Positions 14,085 to 21,858 of a DNA stretch of 29,168 nucleotides are shown here, in pieces; the first letter of the stretch is position 1; every line of letters begins with the position of its first letter. Below the pieces are notes generated by a model that searched no databases, was not told the DNA's origin, and saw nothing but the letters and a program-made list of their open reading frames with translations. The position numbers and the translations under genes were made by a program. Origin of the DNA: Parvibaculum sp040882025 (lineage in GTDB: Bacteria; Pseudomonadota; Alphaproteobacteria; Parvibaculales; Parvibaculaceae); assembly GCF_040882025.1 (NCBI RefSeq), contig NZ_JBBECC010000100.1:1-29168 (forward strand). The letters run 5' to 3'.

Positions 14085-14800
14085 GCGAACTCTTTGCCGA
14101 ACTCGACTACCGCCCCACGCCGCTCGGCGCGCTGACCTTGCGCCGGCGCCGCGAGCTGTCGCTCGGCGTCGATGTCTACGAGATCAAGCTCGGCGACGAA
14201 TATCTGATGTCGAGCCTCTTCACGGCTTCCGAGGAAGCCCTCGCCCGCCTTGCGCTTGCCGACCTCGACGGCGCCCATTTCGATGTCGTGGTCGGCGGCC
14301 TTGGCCTCGGCTACACGGCCCGCGCGGTGCTGGAAGACAACAAGGTCGATTCGCTGGTCGTTGTGGAATTTCTGGATGCGGTGGTCGAGTGGCACGAAGA
14401 GGGCTTGCTGCCGCTTGGCCCGGAACTCAGCGGCGATCCCCGCTGCCGCTTTGCGCGCGGTGATTTCTTCGCCCTCGCCGCGGCCGGAAACGGCTTCGTC
14501 GCCGAGCACAGGGGCCGCCGCTACGACGCGATACTGGTCGACATCGACCACGCACCGGATTTCTGGCTCGCGGAGGCGAACGGCGCATTCTATCGCGAGG
14601 AAGGTTTGAAGAAAGTCGCTGGCGTCTTGCGGCCCGGCGGCATTTTCGGTCTCTGGTCGAACGACCGGCCGGACGAAGCCTTCGTGAAGCGCCTTGCCGC
14701 CGTCTTCGCCGAAGCGCGCGCCGAGCCGGTGACGTTCAAGAATCCGCTGCAGCAGGACCGCGAATTCACGCAGACCGTTTATCTGGCGCGAACCGCCTGA
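14081..14800 (+). CDS. spermidine synthase-like Rossmann protein
   Basis: A 239 aa protein of the SpeE/methyltransferase superfamily. It has VVVGGLGLGYTAR (about residues 69-81) as the nucleotide-binding loop, an acidic residue after the second strand (VVVEF, Glu96), and ILVDIDHAP. The N-terminus LDYRPTPLGALTLRRRRE is characteristic of a widespread stand-alone family annotated as spermidine synthase. It lacks the longer N-terminal beta domain of true SpeE, so polyamine synthesis should not be assumed. It is overlapped by its neighbours on both sides: ATGA with the 80 aa gene and TGATG with the next methyltransferase. Confidence 0.82.
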   Translation: MSELFAELDYRPTPLGALTLRRRRELSLGVDVYEIKLGDEYLMSSLFTASEEALARLALADLDGAHFDVVVGGLGLGYTARAVLEDNKVDSLVVVEFLDAVVEWHEEGLLPLGPELSGDPRCRFARGDFFALAAAGNGFVAEHRGRRYDAILVDIDHAPDFWLAEANGAFYREEGLKKVAGVLRPGGIFGLWSNDRPDEAFVKRLAAVFAEARAEPVTFKNPLQQDREFTQTVYLARTA

Positions 14801-15459
14801 TGTCCGTTCCCGAATCCTGCCCCGTTTGCTGCGTGCCTTCGCCCGTCCCCTTCATGGAGGTCGGCCCGCTGCGCTACTGGAAATGCGAAACCTGCGAGGC
14901 ACGCTTCCTCGATCCCGCGCAGCACCCCGCGCCCGATGTCGAGCGCGCGCATTACCTGACCCACGAAAACGATCCCGCCGATCAGCGCTACCGCGCTTTC
15001 CTGTCGAAGCTCGCCACGCCGCTGCTGGCGCGCCTCGCGCCCGGCTCGTCCGGCCTCGACTATGGCTGCGGCCCCGGCCCCGCTTTGGCTGCCATGCTCC
15101 GCGAGGCCGGCCACGAAATGGCGCTCTACGATCCCTTCTTCCACCCCGACGAAAAAGCGCTTGCCCGCAGCTACGACTTCATCGCCTGCACCGAAACAAT
15201 CGAACATTTCCACCGCCCGGCCGACGAGTTCGACCGCCTGCACAACCTTCTCCGTCCCGGCGGCTGGCTCGGCCTGATGACGAGCTTCCAGACCGACGAT
15301 GCCCGCTTCGCCGACTGGCACTACCGCAAGGACCCGACCCATGTGGTCTTCTACCGCGAGGAAACGTTCCGCATCGTCGCGGCATGGCGCGGCTGGACCT
15401 GTGAATTCCCGGCGCCGAATATTTGCCTCGTTCGCAAGGCGACATCTCTTCCGCTTTGA
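14800..15459 (+). CDS. class I SAM-dependent methyltransferase with N-terminal zinc ribbon (second)
   Basis: A 219 aa protein. CPVCC (residues 7-11) and CETC (29-32) form a likely zinc ribbon, and LDYGCGPGPALAAML is SAM motif I. TETIEHFHRPADEF and LLRPGGWLGLMTS are motifs of a common bacterial family of about 210 aa. The substrate is unknown. The start overlaps the preceding stop (TGATG). It is the last gene of the cassette B operon; helD follows after 112 bases with its own ribosome-binding site. Confidence 0.87.
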   Translation: MSVPESCPVCCVPSPVPFMEVGPLRYWKCETCEARFLDPAQHPAPDVERAHYLTHENDPADQRYRAFLSKLATPLLARLAPGSSGLDYGCGPGPALAAMLREAGHEMALYDPFFHPDEKALARSYDFIACTETIEHFHRPADEFDRLHNLLRPGGWLGLMTSFQTDDARFADWHYRKDPTHVVFYREETFRIVAAWRGWTCEFPAPNICLVRKATSLPL

Positions 15460-15571
15460 TGCCCGCCGGTCCGCATCTCTTTATCCGTCCCCCTTCTTCC
15501 GCTAGAACCGGCAGCGAATACAACACGCACCAATTCGCCGGCGCCTGCGCACCAAACGACACGAACGGGAT

Positions 15572-17632
15572 ATGAAACCGGAAGAAGCAGAAGAACGAAC
15601 GCGCCTCCAGGCCTGCCTCGAAGCCATCGACCTGAACCTGCAGGCGATCGGCTCGCGTCTCCACGCCTATGCGCAGGAGGTCAAGGAGAGCAAGACCCAT
15701 ATATGGGAAGCGCGCCGCGACATGGATCACATCGAGAAGATCGCGATCCGCGAAACCATCGACCAGAAGCTGCGCTCGGCCGAGGTAATCCGCGCCCAGC
15801 GGCAAAAGCTGCGGAAGCTCCGGCGCTCGCCCTATTTCGGCCGGGTGGATTTCACCCGTCAGGGCAAGGCCGATGCCGAACCCGTCTATGTCGGCGTTCA
15901 CGATTTCCAGGACGACGAGACGAAGAAGACGCTTGTCTACGACTGGCGCGCGCCGATCTCATCCCTGTTCTACGATTACGAGACCGGCCCCGCGCGCTAC
16001 GAAACGCCCGGCGGCGAAGTCTCGGGCCGGATCGAGCGGAAGCGGCAGTTCCGCATCCGCGACGGGCAACTGGAATTCATGCTTGAATCCGGTCTGAACA
16101 TCGTCGACGAAGTGTTGCAGCAGGAGCTCAGCCGCTCCTCCGACGACGGCATGAAAAATATCGTCGCGACGATCCAGCGCGACCAGAACGCCATCGTCCG
16201 CGACGCGGAGGCGCACACGCTCATCATCCAGGGCGTCGCCGGCTCCGGAAAAACCTCCATCGCGCTGCACCGCATCGCCTTCCTGCTCTACCGTTTCAAG
16301 GACTCGCTCGGCTCGAGCGACGTGCTGATCGTCTCGCCGAACCGTGTCTTCGCCGACTATATCGGCAACGTCCTTCCCGAACTCGGCGAGGAAATGGTCG
16401 GCGAAATCGGCATGGAAGATCTGGCCGGGGAACTTCTCGGTCACAAATACCGTTTTCAGACCTTCTTCGAACAGACCGCTCAATTGCTTGAGAAGGACGA
16501 CGAGGCCCTGAAGGCGCGCATCGCGGCCAAGGCCTCTCCCGATTTCCTGAAGCGGATCGACGCTTATGTCGAACATCTGGAAGCCGGTTCCTTCGCCGCC
16601 GTCGAATGGCGGACCGGAAAGCGCATCGTGCCCGAGTGGTTCTTCGAGGAGAGTTGGCGCAAATATCGCGGCATGGGCCTCACCGAACGCATCGGCCATG
16701 TCGTCGGCGCGGCCGAACACCAGATCGGCATTTACTACAATCACGATCTCCGCACCGAGGAACGCCGCTCCCTCCGCGAAGCGGTGCGCGGCATGGTGCG
16801 CCGCCCGGCGCTGCGCGAAGCCTACAAGAACCTCTTCGTCTGGATGGAGCGGCCCGATCTCTACAAGACCGCTGGCGGCCGGCTCGAATATGCCGATGTC
16901 TTCCCCCTGATCCATCTGAAGATGAAGCTTGAAGGCATCGAAAATCCGTACAAGGACGTCAAGCATCTGCTGATCGACGAAATGCAGGATTACACGCCGC
17001 TGCAATACGCCGTTCTCGGCCGGCTCTTCAACTGCCGCAAGACGATCCTCGGCGACGCCTCCCAGGCGGTAAATCCCTACAGCGCGTCGACCGCCGGCCA
17101 GATACGCGACGTCCTGCGCGCCGCCGCGCCGGTCAAACTCACCCGCAGCTACCGCTCCACATGGGAGATCATGCGGTTCGCGCTCGCCATTTCGCCCAAC
17201 GACGAACTGATCCCGATGGAGCGGCACGGCGAGCCGCCGCAGCTTGTCGTCTGCAGGAAACAGGGCGATGTCGTCACGCGGCTCATCCGCGAGATCGGCG
17301 AATTCGAATCCTCCGATCACAAGACGCTCGCCATCATCGCCCGCACGCAGAAAGAAGCGAAGAAGGTTCACGCCGCCCTCGCCGCCGCAGGCCGGGAGGT
17401 ACGCCTGCTCGACGGCGCGAGCGCGGGCTTTTCGGCCGGCGCGATGATCTGCACCGCCCATCTCGCAAAGGGCCTCGAATTCGACCGGGTGATCGTCCCC
17501 GGCGCGAGCGCCGCCAACTACAGCACCGAAATGGACCGCAACCTGCTCTACGTCGCCTGCACCCGCGCCATGCACCGCCTCACCCTCATCGCCAACGGCG
17601 CCCCCGCGCCCTTCCTGCCGAAGCAGCCGTAG
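15572..17632 (+). CDS. helD: HelD-like superfamily 1 ATPase (RNA polymerase recycling factor)
   Basis: A 686 aa protein. The N-terminal 85 residues are a long charged coiled coil, as in HelD proteins, where this arm enters the RNA polymerase secondary channel. LVYDWRAPISSLFYDYETG (about residues 121-139) is the family signature. Walker A is GVAGSGKTS (221-229). Walker B is LLIDEMQDYTPLQY. Later motifs are GDASQAVNP, TAHLAKGLEFDRVIV and LLYVACTRAMHRL. HelD uses ATP to free stalled RNA polymerase from nucleic acid; it is best known in Gram-positive bacteria, so its role here is inferred from family. A GGGAT ribosome-binding site precedes the ATG. The gene symbol is at family level. Confidence 0.85.
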   Translation: MKPEEAEERTRLQACLEAIDLNLQAIGSRLHAYAQEVKESKTHIWEARRDMDHIEKIAIRETIDQKLRSAEVIRAQRQKLRKLRRSPYFGRVDFTRQGKADAEPVYVGVHDFQDDETKKTLVYDWRAPISSLFYDYETGPARYETPGGEVSGRIERKRQFRIRDGQLEFMLESGLNIVDEVLQQELSRSSDDGMKNIVATIQRDQNAIVRDAEAHTLIIQGVAGSGKTSIALHRIAFLLYRFKDSLGSSDVLIVSPNRVFADYIGNVLPELGEEMVGEIGMEDLAGELLGHKYRFQTFFEQTAQLLEKDDEALKARIAAKASPDFLKRIDAYVEHLEAGSFAAVEWRTGKRIVPEWFFEESWRKYRGMGLTERIGHVVGAAEHQIGIYYNHDLRTEERRSLREAVRGMVRRPALREAYKNLFVWMERPDLYKTAGGRLEYADVFPLIHLKMKLEGIENPYKDVKHLLIDEMQDYTPLQYAVLGRLFNCRKTILGDASQAVNPYSASTAGQIRDVLRAAAPVKLTRSYRSTWEIMRFALAISPNDELIPMERHGEPPQLVVCRKQGDVVTRLIREIGEFESSDHKTLAIIARTQKEAKKVHAALAAAGREVRLLDGASAGFSAGAMICTAHLAKGLEFDRVIVPGASAANYSTEMDRNLLYVACTRAMHRLTLIANGAPAPFLPKQP

Positions 17633-17690
17633 CGGAGCGCATCCGCGCGGAACGGACAACGCATGGCCACGCAACACCCCAACCAAAAAC

Positions 17691-17792
17691 CGTCATTGCG
17701 AAACGCGGCGAAGCATCCCGGAAAGCGGCATGCGCTGAGTTCGCGGCTCTCTGGGTTGCTTCGTCGCGGCTTCGCCGCGCCTCGCAATGACG
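17691..17792. repeat. dispersed palindromic repeat (CGTCATTGCGA type)
   Basis: The element starts CGTCATTGCGA (17691-17701) and ends TCGCAATGACG (17782-17792), with GCGAAGCATCC and GGGTTGCTTCGTCGC as inner matching arms. It lies in the 335-base gap between helD and the MFS gene. The gap otherwise holds the adjoining direct repeat at 17780-17845 and pyrimidine/purine-rich sequence, with no gene. CGTCATTGCGA palindromes are common in many bacterial genomes (general knowledge). Confidence 0.78.
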
Positions 17793-17845
17793 AAGCTGTC
17801 AATTCTTGCCCCACGAACGCGCTACTTCTCACCCTCCCCTGGGGG
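17780..17845. repeat. direct repeat copy 1 (CCTCGCAATGACGAAGC type)
   Basis: About 66 bases running from CCTCGCAATGACGAAGCTG through CAATTCTTGCCCC to CACCCTCCCCT recur at 19350-19417 with few differences. The start overlaps the right arm of the CGTCATTGCGA palindrome. The two copies bracket the MFS gene and the era fragment. Confidence 0.75.
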
Positions 17846-17967
17846 CCTGTCCTCCGAAGCGCTTCTTGGCGCGTAGGGGGAAGGCTCGAAATTTGAAAAG
17901 CGCCTTGCGCGCTGGCGCGGCAACGGCTTGAGTTCGCGAGCCCAATCATGCCAGATCATGCCAAATC

Positions 17968-19200
17968 ATGAATAAACCGGAAGCACCTCAACCCAGGGCC
18001 TGGCTCAACCGCACCGTTCTCGGCGCCGGGATCACCAGTGCGTTGGGCGACTTCTGCTACGAGACGACGACCGTCATCCTGCCGGGCTTTCTTGCCGTTC
18101 TCGGCATTCCGGCGGCCGCGCTCGGCCTCATCGAAGGGGCCGCCGACGCGATCGCCAGCTTCACCAAAATGTTCTCGGGCTACATCGCCGACAAGTTCGG
18201 CCACCGCAAGACGCTGGTCATTGTGGGCTACGCATTGACGCCGGTCGGTCAAGCCCTGATCGCCCTCGCCGTCGGCTGGCCGCTCATTCTTCTGGGCCGC
18301 ATCGTATCGTGGTTCGGCAAGGGCCTCCGCGGCCCCTTGCGCGATGCCATCATCGTGCAGGCCATCGCGCCTGAAACGCGCGGCCGCGCCTTCGGGTTTC
18401 ACCGCGCAATGGACTCGCTCGGCGCCATTGCCGGCCCGCTTCTTGGCGTCGCGCTGCTCGGTTGGGCGCAGACCCTGCCCTGGGACAGCGCGGACGAACC
18501 GTTCCGGCTGGTCTTCTGGTTGACCCTGATCCCCGGCCTCCTCGCGGTTCTCGCCTTTTTGACGCTGGTGCGCGATCCCGAACACACACCCAATCCGGCG
18601 ATGAAATTCATGTCGACGCTCAAGGGCCTGCCGGCGCGTTTCAAACGCTATCTCGCCGCTGTCGGCATTTTCGGCATGGGCGATTTCTCGCACGCTCTGC
18701 TGATCCTCGCCGCAACGCAACTGCTCACACCTTCGATGGGCGTCGTGCAGGCGGCCCAGGTCGCCGGACTTCTCTATGTCGGGCGCAACACCGTACAGGT
18801 CGTCGCATCATGGCCCGTTGGCGCGCTCGCCGACCGTTTTGGCGCCCGGCCGGTGCTGATCGTCGGCTATGCGCTGGGCGTCCTGACCGCAGTTCTGACG
18901 GCCCTCGTCTTCGCCACCGGCAACGGCGATAGAATCGCTCTTCTGACTGGCATCTTTTTTATCGCTGGCCTCTATGTCGCGGTGCAGGAAGCGCTTGAAG
19001 CGACGGTCACGGCCGGCATGGTCGAAGAGCGCACGCTGGCGACGGGCTACGGCGCACTCGGCACGGTCAATGGCGCCGCGAAGTTCTTCTCCAGCGCCGC
19101 CGTCGGTATTCTCTGGACGGCGGTCTCGCCGCAATTCGGCTTCGGCATGGCAGCGCTTCTCATGGCGGCGGGCACGCTGGCGCTGATACGCCTGCGCTGA
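17968..19200 (+). CDS. MFS transporter
   Basis: A 410 aa inner-membrane permease with about 12 hydrophobic segments in two halves. The loop after helix 2 has GYIADKFGHRK (residues 71-81), the MFS motif A, and the second half has a related GALADRFGARP. The substrate cannot be inferred. No good ribosome-binding site is seen; instead ATG occurs three times in 10-base steps (17948, 17958, 17968) within a small tandem repeat, and only the last is in the coding frame. The gene is bracketed by direct repeats (17780-17845 and 19350-19417) and followed after 8 bases by the era fragment on the opposite strand. Confidence 0.88.
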   Translation: MNKPEAPQPRAWLNRTVLGAGITSALGDFCYETTTVILPGFLAVLGIPAAALGLIEGAADAIASFTKMFSGYIADKFGHRKTLVIVGYALTPVGQALIALAVGWPLILLGRIVSWFGKGLRGPLRDAIIVQAIAPETRGRAFGFHRAMDSLGAIAGPLLGVALLGWAQTLPWDSADEPFRLVFWLTLIPGLLAVLAFLTLVRDPEHTPNPAMKFMSTLKGLPARFKRYLAAVGIFGMGDFSHALLILAATQLLTPSMGVVQAAQVAGLLYVGRNTVQVVASWPVGALADRFGARPVLIVGYALGVLTAVLTALVFATGNGDRIALLTGIFFIAGLYVAVQEALEATVTAGMVEERTLATGYGALGTVNGAAKFFSSAAVGILWTAVSPQFGFGMAALLMAAGTLALIRLR

Positions 19201-19208
19201 TCGCCTCC

Positions 19209-19348
19209 TCACTCCTTCGGAAAATCGAGCCCCATCTCGCGGTAGCGTTCGCGGTCGTCCGACCAGTTCTCGCGCACCTTGACGAACAGGAAGAGATGCA
19301 CGCGGCATTCGAGCATCTCTTCAAGCTCCTCGCGCGCCAGTCGCCCGA
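19209..19348 (-). pseudogene. duplicated 3' end of era (fragment)
   Basis: The last 43 codons plus stop match the end of the intact era (21859-21998) exactly at protein level: LAREELEEMLEC onward to GLDFPKE. Five codons differ and all five changes are synonymous; the first difference in protein (Arg for Gln) comes right at the break. Upstream of the break the reading frame runs into a dispersed repeat, so this is a 5'-truncated remnant. The synonymous-only divergence indicates that both copies evolved under selection as functional era before one was broken. Confidence 0.85.
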
Positions 19349-19349
19349 C

Positions 19350-19417
19350 GCCTCGCAATGACGAAGCTGTCAATTCTTGCCCCGCGAACACGCCACTTCT
19401 CACCCTCCCCTCGGGGA
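19350..19417. repeat. direct repeat copy 2 (CCTCGCAATGACGAAGC type)
   Basis: This matches 17780-17845. It abuts the broken edge of the era fragment on one side and the GTGACAGGAG repeat on the other. Only the right half of the CGTCATTGCGA palindrome is present here. Confidence 0.75.
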
Positions 19418-19441
19418 ATACCGTGACAGGAGCAACGTTCC
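19418..19441. repeat. GTGACAGGAGCAACG direct repeat, left copy
   Basis: AATACCGTGACAGGAGCAACG followed by TTCC recurs at 19873-19896 as AATACGGTGACAGGAGCAACG then CTCC, in the same orientation. The pair brackets the lower-GC 94 aa gene. The gap 19442-19588 between this repeat and that gene shows nothing else I can support. Confidence 0.65.
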
Positions 19442-19588
19442 ATTCTGAGCAGGGGGATCGCTGCGCCTTTCATCGTATTTTAAATGCTCCAGGAGAGCGC
19501 AAAACAATGCGGCCGGACGGCTATAGCTCATCACTAAAACATGAGACAGGCGGAAATCCAGCGTCGATAGAGGGGTAAAATCGCGTGG

Positions 19589-19873
19589 CTATAGTAGCCG
19601 ATACCCTTTTGGGAACCACACTCCACGCCAGACCGGAGCTTCCATGTTAGGTATTACATGCCCCCGGTCGAGCGTCGAGATGTCCACATTCTCAATGACT
19701 CTCTTTATCTGCGGGATAGCTTCGTCTTTGAACACCGACTGACGGAGCAAGGTGATAGCGTCATCGTAGCTATATGCAGTAACCCCACAGCCAAATTGCA
19801 ACGGGCTGTATTTGGGCAACTCATCAAAACTGAACCAGTACCGCTTCAACAAGGCATCAACCTCACGGTTCAA
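19589..19873 (-). CDS. 94 aa conserved-looking hypothetical protein
   Basis: A 94 aa soluble protein of unknown function. It has RYWFSFDELP near the N-terminus, FGCGVTAYSYDDAI (about residues 28-41), then ENVDISTLDRGHVIPNM and WRGVWFPKGYRLL. The GCGVTAYS and RGVWFP elements are familiar from uncharacterised bacterial proteins, but I cannot name a family. The start is a TTG at 19873 lying at the edge of a direct repeat, with no clear ribosome-binding site, so the start is uncertain. Base composition is visibly less GC-rich than in neighbouring genes, which fits recent acquisition. It is on the same strand as rpiB, 75 bases downstream. Confidence 0.65.
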   Translation of the reverse strand: MNREVDALLKRYWFSFDELPKYSPLQFGCGVTAYSYDDAITLLRQSVFKDEAIPQIKRVIENVDISTLDRGHVIPNMEAPVWRGVWFPKGYRLL

Positions 19874-19928
19874 TACGGTGACAGGAGCAACGCTCCCTTC
19901 CCAGCATGGAAATAGATGCTCCTGTCAC
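19873..19928. repeat. GTGACAGGAGCA direct repeat (right copy) and 12-bp inverted repeat
   Basis: The right copy of the direct repeat spans 19873-19896. Within it GTGACAGGAGCA (19878-19889) is a perfect reverse complement of TGCTCCTGTCAC (19917-19928), giving a hairpin with a 27-base loop between rpiB and the 94 aa gene. The form resembles palindromes that flank REP-associated transposase units, but no transposase is present here. Confidence 0.65.
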
Positions 19929-19948
19929 AGCATTCGGGTCCAAACCCG

Positions 19949-20449
19949 CTACGAAACCTGATCTATCTGCGTGATCCGGCGTGCGTGGCGCGCTTCACCC
20001 GGAAACGGTGCGGCGAGCCAGCGCGCGACGGCGTCTTTGGCTTGATCGAGCGTAAGAAACCGAAGGCCGAGGGAGAGCGCATTTGCGTTGTTGTGTTCGC
20101 GCGTCGAGGCCAGAATATCCAGACGTTTGCCGGAAGCGTCCACTTGCTCGCTCCCGGGGTCGCCATAATAGAGCGCGCAGCGAACGCCTTTGAACCTGTT
20201 CGCGACGATCGCTTCGCCTTGTCCGGAAGCCCCGGCAACGATGGTGCGACTGTCTTTCCCGGCGGCGACATCTTCCGAAAGTTTTCTGGCGGCATTGGCG
20301 ACGATTCCCGGATAGTCGTCCTGCGGATCGTCTACCAGGGCACCGCAGTCTTCGACCTCGCATTTGAGTTGATCGCGGACATATTCGACAAGCTTGTTCT
20401 TGGTATCGAATCCGGCATGGTCCGAAGCGAAATAAACTTTCATGGCCAT
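19949..20449 (-). CDS. rpiB: RpiB/LacA/LacB-family sugar-phosphate isomerase
   Basis: A 166 aa cytosolic enzyme, probably ribose-5-phosphate isomerase B, which interconverts ribose-5-P and ribulose-5-P. The N-terminus KVYFASDHAGF is the phosphate/substrate site of the family. The catalytic loop reads GASGQGEAIVANR, without the Cys of E. coli RpiB (CGTGIG). Instead it has the Glu seen in the Mycobacterium tuberculosis type (GGSGNGEQ), which uses Glu as the general base. REHNNAN is also conserved. The ATG at 20449 has AAGGTG 7 bases upstream. The protein is slightly longer than usual at its C-terminus. It is on the same strand as the CorC-like gene, 93 bases away. Confidence 0.88.
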   Translation of the reverse strand: MAMKVYFASDHAGFDTKNKLVEYVRDQLKCEVEDCGALVDDPQDDYPGIVANAARKLSEDVAAGKDSRTIVAGASGQGEAIVANRFKGVRCALYYGDPGSEQVDASGKRLDILASTREHNNANALSLGLRFLTLDQAKDAVARWLAAPFPGEARHARRITQIDQVS

Positions 20450-20542
20450 ATGGCAGCACCTTCAAGACAGAGGTTTTTCACAGGCTTCAGATAAATTTCC
20501 AGTCGGTCATGATGCGGAAACCGGCCGCACGGTCAGCATAGG

Positions 20543-21847
20543 TCAGACTGCACCCTCCCCCGTGTCGTCCCGCACCGGCGTCACCAGAATCTTGTCGATG
20601 CGGCGTCCGTCCATGTCGACGACCTCGTAGCGATGCCCCTTGAACGTGAAGGCCTCGCCCGTTTGTGGCAAATGGCCGAACTGCAGAAGCGCCAGGCCGG
20701 CGACCGTCTGGAAGTCGCCGCCAATAGCGCCGGCATCGATCCGCACCGCGAATTCGTCGACCGGCATGGCGCCGTCGACGAGCCATGAGCCGTCGGCCCG
20801 CCGCTCCATCATTTTCTCCTGTTCCTCGCCGCGTTTGGGCAGCTCGCCGGCAATCGATTCGAGAATGTCGGTCAGGGTTACGATGCCCTGCGTCGATCCG
20901 TACTCGTCGACGACGACCGCGAAATGCACCTTGTCGCGCTTGAACCGGTCGAGCAGCCGCAAAACCTCCTTGCGGTCCGGCACGACGATCGCCGGCGCGA
21001 GAAAACGGTCCAGTTCCAGCGTTCCGCCTTCCAGCGCCGCCGGCAATATGTCCTTCACATGCACGACGCCAATGGCTTCATCGACCGATCCGTCGCACAC
21101 CAGAAGCCGCGAGAAACGGTGCGTGCGGACGGTTTCCGAAATTTCCTGCGCCGTCGCATGCCTGTCGATCCATACAAGATCCGGACGCGGCGTCATGATC
21201 GCGCGCACCGTGCGGTCGGCAAGCCTGAGCACACCCTCGATCATCTCGCGCTCCTGTGGCATGAAGACGCCGGCCCGCGTACCTTCCGCGATCAGCGATT
21301 TCACCTCGTCTTCGGTCACCGTGGATTGCCGCGTGCCGCCGAGCCCCAGCAGCTTCAGCACCGCATCGATCGATACCTTGAGAACCCACACCGCCGGCGC
21401 CGCAACCAGCGACAGCAACTGCATCGGTGGCGCGATCGCCGCGGCCACGCGCTCGGGACTGAGCAGCGCGATGCGCTTGGGCACCAGCTCGCCGGCGACC
21501 AGCGACAGATAGGTGATCGACACGACGACAACGGCGATGCCGCCCGCGGGCCCGTAATCCGCCAGCATGGGGAAAGTCGCAAGCCAGGTGCCGAGCCGCA
21601 AGCCGAGCGTCGCGCCGCTGAACGCACCCGCGACGACGCCGACAAGCGTAATGCCGATCTGGACCGTGGCGAGGAACCGGCTCGGATCGTCGATCAGCAG
21701 CAGTGCCCGCCGCGCGCCCGCGCTGCCCTCCCGCGCCATCTGTTCGAGCCGCACCTTTCGGGACGACACGACGGCAAGCTCCGACATCGCCAGCACGCCG
21801 TTGACGGCGATCAGAAGCAATACGACCAGAAGTTCGATATAGACCAT
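20543..21847 (-). CDS. CorC/HlyC-like CNNM-CBS membrane protein (hemolysin family)
   Basis: A 434 aa membrane protein. Residues 1-200 are the CNNM domain with about four hydrophobic segments and ELAVVSSRKVRLE and AGELVPKRIAL motifs. A CBS pair covers about 215-340 (MTPRPDLVWID, VHVKDILPAAL, VVVDEYGSTQGIVTLTDILE). The CorC_HlyC domain covers about 350-425. The family is linked to magnesium or cobalt efflux; hemolysin is a historical name. The start at 21847 has an AAGGAC site and lies 11 bases after the era stop, so the two are likely co-transcribed. An upstream in-frame extension overlaps era and is not used. Confidence 0.9.
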   Translation of the reverse strand: MVYIELLVVLLLIAVNGVLAMSELAVVSSRKVRLEQMAREGSAGARRALLLIDDPSRFLATVQIGITLVGVVAGAFSGATLGLRLGTWLATFPMLADYGPAGGIAVVVVSITYLSLVAGELVPKRIALLSPERVAAAIAPPMQLLSLVAAPAVWVLKVSIDAVLKLLGLGGTRQSTVTEDEVKSLIAEGTRAGVFMPQEREMIEGVLRLADRTVRAIMTPRPDLVWIDRHATAQEISETVRTHRFSRLLVCDGSVDEAIGVVHVKDILPAALEGGTLELDRFLAPAIVVPDRKEVLRLLDRFKRDKVHFAVVVDEYGSTQGIVTLTDILESIAGELPKRGEEQEKMMERRADGSWLVDGAMPVDEFAVRIDAGAIGGDFQTVAGLALLQFGHLPQTGEAFTFKGHRYEVVDMDGRRIDKILVTPVRDDTGEGAV

Positions 21848-21858
21848 GGGTCCTTCGC

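Noticed and set aside
17663..17896. 77-codon open frame after helD
   Set aside because: It lies within the CGTCATTGCGA palindrome and the adjoining direct repeat; the protein is a repeat translation.
19279..19578. 99-codon plus-strand open frame over the era fragment and repeats
   Set aside because: It is antisense to the era remnant and runs through two repeats; no start signal or family match.
19949..20449. rpiB as an inactivated gene because the catalytic Cys is missing
   Set aside because: The Glu-containing loop matches an active mycobacterial type and the frame is intact with a good ribosome-binding site.
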